Positions 37,228-49,494 of a stretch of 64,000 nucleotides of DNA are shown one piece after another. Made by a program: the position numbers and the translations under genes. A model generated the notes under the pieces. That model worked only from the letters and a program-made list of their open reading frames with translations. It was not told the origin of the DNA and searched no databases. How positions within the stretch are numbered: position 1 is the first letter of the stretch; each line of letters starts with the position of its first letter. Source of the stretch: Apiospora phragmitis (Eukaryota > Ascomycota > Sordariomycetes > Amphisphaeriales > Apiosporaceae); the NCBI GenBank assembly GCA_038363925.1, contig JAQQWL010000015.1, positions 1,736,001-1,800,000 on the forward strand, in the 5' to 3' direction.

Positions 37228-37802
37228 AGCTGAAAGAGATGATGTTCTCAATCGTGAAACCTAGCCACTTTCAGTCTGTTGGGGTTGGGAGGTTACTGTC
37301 ATGATAGCTCATACCCAACAGCCATTACAAATACAAAATGGCATGACAGTGATTTGTGCTGATAAATCAAGAGAGGATACCAATGGAAGACATGATACAG
37401 AGAACTTTGTTGTAACGTTGTTTATTCATTGGGTACTTAGTAAGGACGGCGCATGCAATGGATTATTGATTGCCCATTTGGCAAGAAAATTCCAGACTTT
37501 TGCTGCCGTCCAACCGATCATCTAGATGATCCCCAATTTTGTACAGATTCTGGCTGCGCATCCCGAGAATTTCCGGGGTTGTTTCCTCGCTGCTGCGGTG
37601 AAGAAATGCAGCGCAAAGAATAGAAGAATACACACAACCCAGAACAAGTGAACCTGACCGAAGAAAAAGGGAGAGAAAAAAAACCGCAACGACTCGGCAA
37701 AGCCCCCCACCGCGTCAAAGAAATATCAACTCCTCCCGAATAGAGGGGCCATATGTGTCGGTTGCCTTTTCCCATGCCAAAAATAGAATTGCTCAAGTTT
37801 CC
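37228..37802. other. Spacer between GST and Rho-like genes
   Basis: This is the GST promoter region and Rho gene 3' flank. No ORF of note. It is AT-rich around 37300-37450. Confidence 0.6.
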
Positions 37803-39349
37803 TTACTGGAAACACAGAAGCTGTCGCAGGCCAGACCCTCTGCTGGGCTCCGGATTGCCGAGATCGTGGCGGGTGGCCTGCAGATGACGGAGACTCTCCT
37901 CGAAGACGCGGTTGACGCCGTCACCAGTCTTGGCCGAGCATTCCAAGTACTTGACAGCGCCCATGCCGGTGGCAGCCATGGCACCCTAGAGTGGTATTCA
38001 TTAGTATTCGATCTTGTTGTAGTGTAGCAATGATTCGCGGGACGACAACAACGACGCTTACCTCAGTTGCTCCGATGCGGGTGTCAAAGGCCGGGAAAAG
38101 AGGGGCCCACAGGCCCGAGCCGACGCGGGTGTCTTTCTTCAGACCCACCAGGAAGACGGGAGCACCGCGACAGTACTTGCGAACCTCCATCATCCACTGT
38201 TCCATATTTGCCGTTGAGTTAGTCAATGTTGGGGAAATATCTGGCGTGGTTTGGTGCGGGTCACTTACTCTGCCTTGGGCATGGGTGAACTTCTTGTCGT
38301 TGTTGACGCTGAAGCAGATGAAGACGGCATCCCAGGATAGGTAGGAGAGGCGGGAGAGTTGGTGTAACTCGAGCTTGCCCGATGTATCCCAGAGTTCGAG
38401 GTCGATGACCTGGTCGTCCATCACGACGGGCTGCTGATACATCTCGTACTTTGTGGGACTCCAGGTCTCGTTGAAGACGCCACGACAGAAGCGGCTGGAG
38501 GCGTACCAGTTAGCTGGAAAATCATGACTTGATACCAGGGGGAGAAAAAAGATAAAGAAAAAAAAAATTAGAAGTAGAGAAAAATAAAGATAATACTTAC
38601 TGGAGCATGCTCGACTTGCCACACATCTGATCGCCTACAAAGACGAATCGAAGGTGAGGGCGGCTGGGCACGAAGTGGACAGGAGTGCCAGGAGGCGTTG
38701 CGCTACCCTGGATGGTCGAGCCATCCAGCTCGCTGCTGAGATCACGGAAAGGATCCATGCTGCAGTTGATACCGTCCAATATGCTGCCGCCGATGTTGCG
38801 GGCGGACTGGAGGAGGCGATCGCGACGGCGCTGCTTAACAGGTTGTTGGTGGTTGGGGATAGATTGCTGGTGCTTGGCTCTTTTGTTTCGATGCTGACCT
38901 CCGTCGTGACCAGCTTGAGAGTAGTTGGATGCCTTTTGTTTGTCCTAAGGTTAGCTTTTGACAGAAAGAACGTAGGGAAAATGATGGAGAATTCGTCTGA
39001 TGATTTAAGCTGTATGTTGTCACGTTTACGTGAGGAAGTCGTGATCCGATGACTCTTATCAAATAGAATGGGCTCATGTACGTACTAAACAACGCTTCTC
39101 TCTGGAAGCATCAGACTCCTTGATGGGGTCCTCACGAGTGACCTCGGGAATTTCAAAAGCCCATCTCAAGACATTGTTATTGGATCGCCAGATGTTGGGA
39201 AGAGAGAAAGAGAAATCCTTAGCAATAGGGGTATGATACTGGGGCTCCGGCTGAGGCGAGGTCGGGACCTTGTTGGTGTCACGAGCCGGCGGAGCCGTGA
39301 AGCCAAAGTCCGCGGAAAGTGTCGAGGAGAGGAATGTGAACTCTGCCAT
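37803..39349 (-). CDS. Atypical Rho-family small GTPase, five exons
   Basis: Exons are 39349-39086, 38944-38601, 38494-38269, 38196-38062 and 37985-37803, giving 383 aa against about 195 for ordinary Rho. Donors are GTACGT, GTAAGT, GTAAGT and GTAAGC. An N-terminal extension of about 187 residues, including a basic stretch (KQRRRDRLL), precedes the G domain. G1 is GDQMCGKS (192-199). Switch I keeps SPTKYEMY with Thr217, G3 is WDTSGK (238-243), G4 is VGLKKD, and G5 is ECSAKTGDGV. Rho enzymes have Gly at the third P-loop position and Gln after DTAG; here these are Gln194 and Lys243, so intrinsic hydrolysis is probably lost. The chain ends LLCFQ without a CAAX box. Roles in polarity or septation are typical of Rho proteins but not shown here. 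Confidence 0.86.
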
Positions 39350-41855
39350 GGTGATGAGGCGAAGTGAATGCGAACGAGCGTGTTTTACAGGCGGCAAAAG
39401 AAGAACAATGGATCAATAACGACCAAGAAGGATTGACAAGAAAGGGGAATGGCGAATTGCAATCACCGCATGGCGAGGAGGAAGAGAAGTCGCCCAGTCA
39501 TGCACCCGATGATGGTTTCTGCAGCTCAGTCTGTACCGGCGACTTGTCTTGGGAAGAAATTTGGTGTTTTGAGTGCTGGAGGTGCTCCGCGGGTCAAAAG
39601 TTGCCCAGGCTGGTAGTTGGTTGGGTCGTCAACAGAGGACCTGCATCAAATCAGAGCAGAAGAGGCTCATGTGAATAATTCTCTTTTACCTTGCCTATGT
39701 TACCTCTTTACTTCCTTAACTCACCAAAGCAAGCAAGTAAACATCGGGCAGTAAACAAGCTTAACTGCAACACACATACCGAAGCACGTCGTTTTCTCGC
39801 CTCTTTGAACTACAGCAAATACTTTGGCTTAACTCTTGCCGTGTACTACACCCGTAGCGTAGACTTGCAATCTGTTTTCCAGCGTCAGATCCCGAAGGTC
39901 TGCTACACGCACTGAGTCTCACCACACAGGCGTGTTGTTGTTGCACAACTAGCAAACACAACCTCGGTCCAGCTGTGAACAGATATCCCATTTCATCCCT
40001 TTATCGTGGATGGGCCCAGGTAGAACGACTTCCCATTGCTTGAGCTGCGGCTGCGTTCAACCTCACCTAAGAGACTCGGAATTGATTACATACATGTAGG
40101 TATGTATGCTACTGACTTGTTAGATGTGTAATTGGAAGAATCAACCGTTTGGTCTCCTTTTCACCTGGTCGTCTTTCCTTTGACCCAGATCACCCCCAAA
40201 TCAATACGCTACTGCCTCCGTAGCAAGTCATAATAATGGAAAACTTACAATTCAAACCTCCTAGAGTTCAAGGTCTCAATTAGACGAGGCGACTATATAG
40301 TTGCATAAATAACCCTTCGAAGTTAGAATCTTGAGGGAAAAGGATGATTGGCCATAGGCATCTTGACTTGGCAGGGATTTGACCCCTTTGCTTTGCTTGC
40401 GTGGTGATGGCTTGGGGGTATAACAAGGGTATTAATCCAGCTAATGATTGAACCCTTGCTCCTTTGTTGTCTTAATAGTGGGTGTTAATGATGTCAGCCA
40501 TGTCTTAACGTTAAGACCCCGGCGGATATCACAACACGAATCAAGGCCAGAGGAAATATTGAAGGATACCCTGGGTAACATCGCGCCCAGGAATTGGACA
40601 GAAAATAGCCCTACTGCCGGGCATGTTCAATGCCTTCAGTCTTCCATGATCCGATGCGCCGGAAGTCGAAGAAGGCTTTCATTTCCTGTTTTGTGTGGCT
40701 GCAGCCGCAACCGAGACATTGTAAAAATCAACAACAATAGAAGCCACATTGTCGGAGGTAAGCTGGTCATGCAAGCCATGGACACGAATCCGATGGTGCA
40801 TCAGCTGGCCCTCCGTGTCAGCAATACCTGGTAGTGGAGGAGGTATATTATAAACAACGGGAGGAATAATTGTCCATCAGACATTTACATTTCCCATCAG
40901 GATGAATCGACATCTGGAAAGCCTTTATTTACCATCCATCCATTTACGGTAGTGCAACGCAACATGTGAGCCTAGGTAAATAAGCAATCAATCGTACACA
41001 CATCGTGCCAGTGTTTACATTGGTTCTTTCCCATTAGGCCGGGTTTTAAGCAAGGCCCAGGCGTGTCCGGTGCACTTGCTAAACAAGGATGCAGGGTGCT
41101 GACAGGGGGGTCATCTGGTGAGCACTGGTGAGCACTGAGCAGTGGCCTGCTGATTTGCCCGGCAATCCCTGGTGGCTCTTTTTAAGCCCCGCTGCAGCTC
41201 CCTCGAGCTTGCGACAACCAGGACAGCAAGCTATGGATGACCCACCTTGAATTGAATGTTTATGTTTTTGGTATCGAGGACAACCACCGCCCAGTTCTGA
41301 CGAAAACCACCATCCCGCCAAAGGACCAAGACCAACAGAGAAGAGGGCTGACGAGTGAGGACCTTGCTGCAGACTACCAACACCACCAAGTGAAACTCGT
41401 CGGCTAACAACACATGAGGCTGCAGCTTGGAGTGGCCGATTGCTCAATCCCAATTCTTCCTTCTTCTCATCGTTACATTCCGATCTGGGGACTGCGATCT
41501 CGGTTCCTTCTACCCAATGTACAAGCTCCGGGCAGCTCGGTCACCCCTGATCTCGATAATCGACGAACAACAAACCCAGCTTACTGCGCATGTCAGCACT
41601 GCGTTAACCGCTCCAAATGACAGTATGCTACATAGGTAGTACTGCAGAAGGTCAGTTCTGCACCGATCTCACCGATTGAACTCGCGTTTGCCGTGCTGCT
41701 TGGGCCAGGCAGAAATGGAACTCCTTCCACTAAATGCCCAACTTGATGGACCGACGCAACGGCCACATGCAGATCGGCAAAACCAGCCCACCTTGTTACG
41801 CACTTCCGACAGAACTTCAGGAATGTGCGACTAACAGCCACTACAGTAGACAATC
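39350..41855. other. Shared 2.5 kb region between divergent Rho-like and RhoGEF-like genes
   Basis: No gene is supported. The 128-codon ORF at 40448-40834 has no domain. The interval must hold promoters for both divergent genes. A TAGGTATGTATG word occurs at 40097-40108. Confidence 0.55.
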
Positions 41856-44800
41856 ATGCCCGACGATGACAAAGATCAAGACAAGCCGGCAGACCCGAAA
41901 ACACCGACAACTCCCAATGTTGCCTCGCACCGTCGCAAGGGGTCGGCGCCCGGCGGCAGCGCTGGCAACACCCCCCAGGGTGCGCCAGCTGGAGGAGCTC
42001 GTCCGAGGTCTGCCACTACGAAACAACCACCAACCCTGCTAAGCGACTTCCTTCTGGGCCGGCCATCACCAGCACGAGTTGCTGCGGACAGAGAAGCGGC
42101 TCGGCAGCGTCGCATGACCCTGGAGCAGGTCAAGCAGGAGATGCGCGCAGAAGTGGTGCGCAAAGTACAAGCTCCTGGTGGTGTGCATGACCGGGTAAAG
42201 CTATGGCAGAAGAAGAACGCCGCAGCTATGGACGGCGCCGATCCCCTGGCTGCCCCAAGCGAACCCAGTGATATTGCCCTTCACATTGATGACCAAAGCG
42301 TGACGGAGGAGGACCGCGTGAGAATAAAGAAAGGCGAAAAGAGGAGGTCTGCCTCGAGACCTCCGGTGGTGGTTGTGGAACATAGCCACGATGGCGATGA
42401 GACGGAAAAGGAGAACCATGCCACTTCCAGCGTCGGCTGCCCGCCTAAGAAGCGAGTTGTCAGTGATACCAACTGGATGAAGAACACGAAGAAGAAGAGT
42501 CCCCCGCGAAAAGCGTCACCAAAACCAAAACCGGACCTGGGCAAAGGGTTCCCACTACCCAAGGACTTCTTAGCTCGGTCGACTCCCAACCCTGCCGTCA
42601 AAAACAAGATAAAGGCCTGGGCTGAGAAGGTTGAGATCCCGGACGAGCCGCGGGTCAAGCGGTACAGTGTCTCGCGATCCGTGGGTAGCGGCGACGATGG
42701 TATAAGGGTGAGGTCTGTGACGTGTGGGGCATCTGGCGGTGACAGAGACAGCGAGAGAACCGAGGACTCGGAGGTTGTCGTCGAACACAGAAAATCGCGC
42801 AGGTCCAAATCTGTACACGACGACGGAATACGGGTGACTCCAGCCAAGAAAAAGTCAAGCGAGGATCCAGTGAAGGAAAAGACAAGCGTGGATGATGGAA
42901 TTAGGATACGGCCCCAGAGACTCAAACTTCCGGACGACGGCATCAGGGCATATTCCAGAGAGAGAGGAACATCCGAAGGTGCCAGTACAGTTCGCGCTCC
43001 TTCAAGCCATAGGTCACGGGGACCTAGCATACGCACAACCAGCTCCCGCCGAGAGCCTTCTTCTGAAAGAATTGAGGTTATCGAGGATGCCGAGTCCGAA
43101 GTTCCAAATACTCCGACGCGGCGCAGCAGCGACAAAAAGTCCACTAAGCTGTCTGGCAAATCAGCAGCCAGAAGCCACGCAGATACCGGCACCACCGTGA
43201 CAGAAGAATACTCGGACGAGGAGTCCTGGTCAAGCGGATCCGAGGATTCGGGCGTAGACTCGGATATACCATCCAGCCTCCCGTCAAAACTAGCAGAGAT
43301 CCCTGTGGGCTATTCTGCATTCAGTGAACTGAACTTGCCAGGAGCGCGCAGAGCGCGAAGCCAAGGAGACCTAAGGCGAAGAGAAACACCAGCTTCAAGG
43401 GCGCTACTAACGTCCTCAAGCAAGCTCTTACCCAGGGCAAGAAGATTATCACAGAGAAGGTTGACCCGCCCCCAAAGCCGGCTGCCAACCAACCACGAAG
43501 CATCGAATCATGGCTCAACAAGACCGTTGACCCGTTTGTCGAAGCTAATGCGTCAGATACCGCGCCAAGCTCAGTTCCCGAGACTAAACGAAACTCTATC
43601 GAAAAGGAGCACACCAATGAGAACAAAACGAGGCGTTCGACTTCGGAATCTAAACGCAAATCAGTGGACAAATCAGTAGTCGAAACGGAATCGGAACTCA
43701 CAGGGCTAACATCCAGCGCTGCCGATGATACAAACACCACACTCACAAGAGAAACTGCAACTACTGCCACTGAGGAGACAATCTTATCGGAAGAGACAGC
43801 TTCCGTGGATGCGTCAACGTCAGTGCCCTCATATAGCGGGCTCAGGCGAAGCCGAGCTACTAGGAGTCCTTCGTCTCCCATCAGGCCCGCTTCCAGGAAA
43901 GGCTTCAAAGACCTTTTCAAGGAGGCATTCCGTGGCGAGTCGGCTGCGCCTAAGCCGATACCCACAACCTACCTGAGCTGTTCAGAGGAGATCGAGATTG
44001 ATGATCATCAATATGACGATGAAAGTGAGCACCACCGTGAGCACCAGCGCAAGTCGTCTGGCTCCCGCACAAACCTGTCATACCTCGATGATGAGTCCTC
44101 GTACCTCACATCCTCGTCGTACTTGACAGATTCAACCAGGTCGGCACCACCTGCTACGCACCCGAAACGTTGGCCGCCCACCAAAGGCGTTCATGAACTA
44201 TCGACTATTCTATCAGGAGAGTCTGGAGGCACATTTGAATCCGATCTATCCTCCACGCTGTCTGATTCGACAGTAACTCAAACAAACACTACTTTTACAA
44301 GAGGAAACGAGTCAAGCCTCTCTCGTCATAGGAGCAACAGGTCAGGCCTTAAGCGGCGCCTCACGAAACACTCCGACCTCGTTTCTGTCCTGTCACTGCC
44401 GGATGAAAAACCCAGGCCCGGAAGGAGAAGCAGCTTGAAGTCGAGACGTAGTGTGCGTCGGCCGACTAGTCATCCCAATTCCGCGACTGTCGATGCGCTG
44501 CTACAAGAATTTGCTCGTGACGAAGATCTCTATCTACGAGAACTGAAGACTCTAGTAGATGGAGTGATCCCTGTCCTTCTGACACAAGTGGCACAAGGCA
44601 ATGACTATTCGCATACAGACTCGTTTGCATCTTCTTCTTCCGGCAAGGAGAAAGTGGATAGCAGCGCTAAGTCCGTCGTCCAAATGGGCATTGCCCTGGA
44701 AAAGCTCAAGAACAGCCACAAGAGGTGCCCAATGCATGACGCGCACCGCCTTCCCCAATGGCTCGACTCTGTCTACTCGATCTATGACCAGTATCTCGAT

Positions 44801-47586
44801 GCATGGCGACTTGGTTTCAAGGACTTGATCGTGAATCTTGCACCCCGCTCCCCTGACGACGAAGACTCACTCATCAACGCGCTGCCTCGTAATGAGCAAG
44901 GGGATGTCCTTAATGAGGACGGAGAGCGTGTGGACGTAGCGCATCTGCTCAAGAAGCCCCTTATTCGCGTTAAGTACATCTCGAAGTTCATCAAGGTAAA
45001 TTGAATGATGTCTGTTGTTTGACAGAGAGGAATGTTGCTAATGCCACCCAGGGCTACCGACAAACGACTGGAACCGAAAGATATCAGGAGCACGAGAAGC
45101 TCTGGGAGAAGCTGGAGGGGAAGGTACGCCGGAGGCACAAAGAAGAGAGTGCCAGGATTGTGGATGAAGATGCCATCAACACCGACGTGACCCGCGTGCG
45201 CGATCTGAGAACGCTAGAGGCTCTGGACAGTGTCCGGATTGATCGCTTTAGGCAAGTATATGCCAAAGATTCATTTTCCTTGGATCTTCGCCATACCAAC
45301 GGGCAACGACTTGGCTGCCAGGTCGAGCTCATCTCTAGAGACAACCAGCTATTCAAATCAGATCCTGGCGATCTCTTGATTAGGGAGACTGGCAGCCGGG
45401 GCCGTACTTGGCTGCTTTTTGCACCGGTAACAGGTGGGAACTACTCTGCGCGCAAGGGTGACGCCGCAGGTGAACTTGTTGTCATGATCAGAGGCAGCAG
45501 AGATGCATGGTACCAAGTCATCACACTTACAACAGATAACGACGAGCAAGTGGAAGATTGGCTGGATATCCTCGGCACGAACCCAGTACCGCCTGCAGTG
45601 TTTAAAGCAGAAGCAGCCGATAACCAGTCACTCATTCTGGTACCGCAAGCCACCAAAGAGGACGCACCAGTTGGTGAGACGAAGCAACGAAGGGTATCAT
45701 CGATGCAAGCACCACTCAGGTCCGATTCGAGCCCAGATGTAGAGACTACAACACCGCCACGCTATCACGCAAGGACAGGCAGTGCACCAACGACTCCCAC
45801 CTCTCCATCTCCACGCAGCCCATCCCTGGAGAAAACACCAACTCAAGAGTCATACTCTAGATCTCGCCGTTCACCATCCTCGTCACCCAAATCACATGAG
45901 GACCGATCCCATCCTCTGCGCGAGGATATGCGGCCCGAAAATCTCGTCACAGAAAGGCCAGCTTCGAGTAGGTCCTCTCATCGTGAGGAATGCCCGCCAC
46001 CTCCGCCAGCTCATCGGACACCTCTATCGCAAAAGATACCGGCACTTCCTCCCCCTGAGCCTGCATCGAACAAAGTCAAGCGGCGGGGTTCGTCCCCGCT
46101 TAAGCATGAATACCACCCCTCTGATATCTCCTCACAGGGGTCAACTTCTGCGTCAGAATCTGAAGATGACGAGGAGGACGAAGATTCAACTGATTGCGAA
46201 TCTTCCGATGACGAATTGGAGGCTGCTGACATGCCGGACACGGCTCCCGCCATCAGCATTAGACCACAATATGAGCCACTAGATGAACCACGAGACGAAC
46301 CAAATGACGAGCCACGAGACGAGACACCAAGTGACTCGGACAATCTACCAAGCCTCACGCCGTTTGCTTCGGCTTCTCAAGCCGGGTTAACCCAGCTGGG
46401 GGGCAAGACGCCAACATACGTCTATCAATCGGCGGCTTCAATATCGTACTGGGACAATAGGAGGGGATGTTGGAAGGATTTGTGGCCTGACATCTGCTCG
46501 ATCATCACGACGCCTGGTCTTATTGAAGCGTACCCCATACGGAGGGACACCGTGCCACGGGAGGAAGAGCGTCCCTTATTGCGCTCGACCTTACCCCTAT
46601 GGTCATGCTGCGGAACAGCACAGTTGTCGACCTGGAGATAAGGTCTCCGGTCCTCAGCTATGCCAGGCTCTACTCGAAGGTGATGAAGGTCGAGTCAACG
46701 TTCTTCCGTTTCCGTACCGCCTCTTACAACGACTGCGAGGCACTCTACATGTCCGTGCACAAGGCCCGAATGGACAATGCTAAGTACAAAGCCCTGGAGG
46801 AAGAAGCACGTGTCAGAGCCTTTGGACAGAACCAAGCAGTTACCGCCGCTGATGGTGATGATGGATCATCCAAACGCCGCAGCTGGTTTGGTCGTAAGAA
46901 CAGCTACCGCGTATCGACCCGCGCCCCATCCCAATCAGGGGGCAGCGCCTCTCTACATTCAAGCGTGTCTGCGTCATCGTTCCTCAAAAGACTTATGGGC
47001 GCTGGCAACACGTCTTTCGACATCGGCATGTCATCTATCGACAAGCACAACAATCGCCTTAGTGCCGATCCAAGCCTGTACACATCATCATTGGGATCAG
47101 GCACGCCGCCTCGCTCACCATCCATCAGCGCCGCTCAGAGCGGCAACACAAAACTGAGTCTTACAACTAATAACCTCAAAATCCGCTTGCACCTTATGGT
47201 GTCGGCAAGCAAATGGGAAGACAATGGAAACTGTACACTCGAGGTCACCCGACCCGACCAGGGGACCCGACAGAATCTCAAGAAATATCAGGGACTCGAG
47301 AAGCGCGTCATTGTCACGACTATCCCGAAGAAATCGTCCAAGGATGAAACACCCACCGTGCTCCTCGATGTGGTCCTAGGCAGCAGGTGCTTCAGCCGGC
47401 TAGGCAGCCGAGGAATTCTATTGAACGTGTGGGAAGAAATCACCAACAAGAGGGGGGGAGGCCACAGTCGCGGACAAGGGCGGCACGAATATCGGCCAGG
47501 TCAACAAGTGGTGCTTCCAGTGCGCCAGTGTGACCGAGGCCGCCTGGATTTATGGGCTGGTGACGCAGGAGGTTGTCATCACCTAG
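41856..47586 (+). CDS. Large Dbl-homology (RhoGEF-like) protein with PH-like region, three frameshifts
   Basis: The gene starts at ATG 41856 and ends at TAG 47584-47586, with one clear intron at 44996-45051 (GTAAAT...CCCAG). Residues 1-870 are charged and mostly disordered and contain four DDGIR motifs. From about residue 876 a Dbl-homology region begins (VDALLQEFARDEDLYLRELKTL and WLDSVYSIYDQYLDAWR are typical DH helices). A PH-like region follows, ending near EDWLDILGTNPVPP. After a Ser/Pro-rich and acidic linker, the C-terminus reads as a folded domain. The frame changes three times: one base missing between 43328 and about 43395, one missing at CCC 46573-46575, and one extra in G7 47452-47458. 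Corrected length is 1,891 aa, an exact codon count. It would activate a Rho or Cdc42 GTPase at the membrane; a Bud3-type GEF is possible but unproven. Confidence 0.76.
44996..45051 (+). other. Intron of RhoGEF-like gene
   Basis: This 56 bp intron has a GTAAAT donor, a TTGCTAATG branch-like site and a CCCAG acceptor. Removing it joins KFIK to GYRQTTGTERY in frame. It contains an in-frame stop directly after the donor. Confidence 0.85.
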
Positions 47587-48601
47587 AAGCACGTGTCGAT
47601 CGAGCGACGGCGGGAGGCATGTGTGTGATATGTGTGGAAAAGGAGGGAGAGAGAAGTTGAATTGAAGATACCCAGGGAATGAGTTAGAGCATGGAGTTGG
47701 CACAGTTTGGGATTTTCGTTTTTCTTTTTTTGCTATTGCTCTACGGGTTGACTCCTAGACACTTTCTCGTTGTTCTTTTAATTTTGTTTCCTTTGTCTGT
47801 ACGAGCGGAAGTTACAGCCCTTTTTACCCAGGGCTGCGGACGCATGGTTGGATTTGCATCTTCAGGAGCATGGCGCCAGGATGGATTTCTGTGGCATGGT
47901 TTTGGGCCTTTCGTGTACAAGGGGCGAGGAGTCAATGATCAGGGAGAGAGGATTCTGTTGCATAGACAAGGCGAATGGATAGCCTATGTTTTCTTTTGGG
48001 GTGGGAAGCGGTCGTGACGCTTTGTATCTGCATAGCCGGTTGGTGGCCAGGCACTGTTTGTAATATGTACATTCTTACTTTCCTACAGCATCCCCGAGAT
48101 GTCTGTTTTTACGATACCTGAGAATTGATACTACGATTTCACTCAACACTTGTCCATACAGTAAATAAACACCGGTACCTTGAGAACACATGATCGAGGC
48201 TTGATTACATCGCTGTTAAGCGGTCATTGCAACTCGCAACTGGCCATTTAGTTAGTACCAACAAGGATAATCTGAGTTCCTGCCTTGCCTGCTTACCACC
48301 CATTCGTCAAGGTAGCGTCACTTATTACGAAGCATCATATTAAAGAAAGCGAAATGGCCCCCTCCACTTACATGCGCAACACCACCATGAGGTGTCACCA
48401 GTCCGCGTAGGTAGCCTGGTCAGGCGTGTGTAGGTATCTGGCGTGCCCTTGATTACTGACTCGCTTGTTCGCCATCGTTATCTGCCTTGCCCTCTCCCGA
48501 TCCGAGTCAGTCCTTCTCGGTTCAGCATGTTTTGAGACATGTCAGTATTAGTGGAATTGGGGGTTCTATAATTGGAAAGAAGGAAAGAAAGAGAGTTCGG
48601 A

Positions 48602-48623
48602 CCCCCCCCCCCCGCCCCCCCCC
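48602..48623. repeat. Interrupted poly-C tract
   Basis: Twelve C, one G and nine C are visible. Run length in such tracts is often misread. Confidence 0.85.
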
Positions 48624-49457
48624 ACCTTCCGCCCCTCGGCGTGTCTGAGATAGAGACAAGAACGTAATATGGGCTTCCCCGTAGGATTCTTCTGGACCCC
48701 CCACCAGCGACCATCACCGTCACTGTCACCGACTCAACAAAACTTCTCTGGGTATTGTTTCGTAAACTTCTAGTGGCATGTCAGTGGTGGTGTGCATGGG
48801 CGGTGACGGGTGGAGAGGGGACCCATCACCTATTTTGACAAGAAGAGACTATATCGATCCATTTGATCCTTCCGGGAGTTTACCAATCCTTGTAGCTCTC
48901 GTACTCTTCACAGTCGAGTACACAGTCTGCCATTTACGCGACCCCATGTCGAGATGCTAGGTAGGTTATTGTAGTCGCGCCGCCCGATGGACGGCCGTTC
49001 CTTTCGTGGATCTGCCGAGCGTTGCGACTACCTGGCCCCGAAGGATGTCCCGTGGGAGCAAAGAACATGCATTTGGGGACCACCACAGCACGCCAATAAA
49101 ATGAATACTCGTATGGCAAAATAGCAAAGTACTGGCCAGTTGCTACTTGGTCAACCGACTTAATCTACCTTAGTTTACATAAATAGAGGGGCGGAAGAAA
49201 AACCCAGTGATAGACATAGTAAGCCAGGTTGTAGGTAACCACTACATGATCGGCGACTAACTGCTACGCCGTACTAGAGAGAGAATCCTTCTTCTGGATT
49301 TGATGTCATGAGGAAGCAAATGTCGTCGTGATGATGGCTGTCGGTTTCCGTATGCAGTATGCGACCTGCCCATCAATCACCAAACGACAGCTGTCAGTTA
49401 CCGAGGACGGCTACGTGCCTACCCTACCTACATACTTGGACGTGCGTACATATATGC

Positions 49458-49494
49458 GTATGTATGTATGTATGTATGTATGTATGTATGTATG
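49458..49494. repeat. (GTAT)9 microsatellite
   Basis: About nine tandem GTAT units lie in intergenic DNA. Confidence 0.95.

Noticed and set aside
40448..40834. 128-codon ORF between the Rho-like and RhoGEF-like genes
   Set aside because: No recognisable protein and no codon pattern like the neighbours.
42281..43195. 304-codon minus-strand ORF inside the RhoGEF-like gene
   Set aside because: It lies antisense to the charged region with DDGIR motifs and shows only low-complexity Ser/Leu sequence.
43253..43342. Possible intron at the first RhoGEF frame change
   Set aside because: Candidate donors and the CCAG acceptor do not give the required phase with a good donor; a one-base indel is simpler, though not proven.
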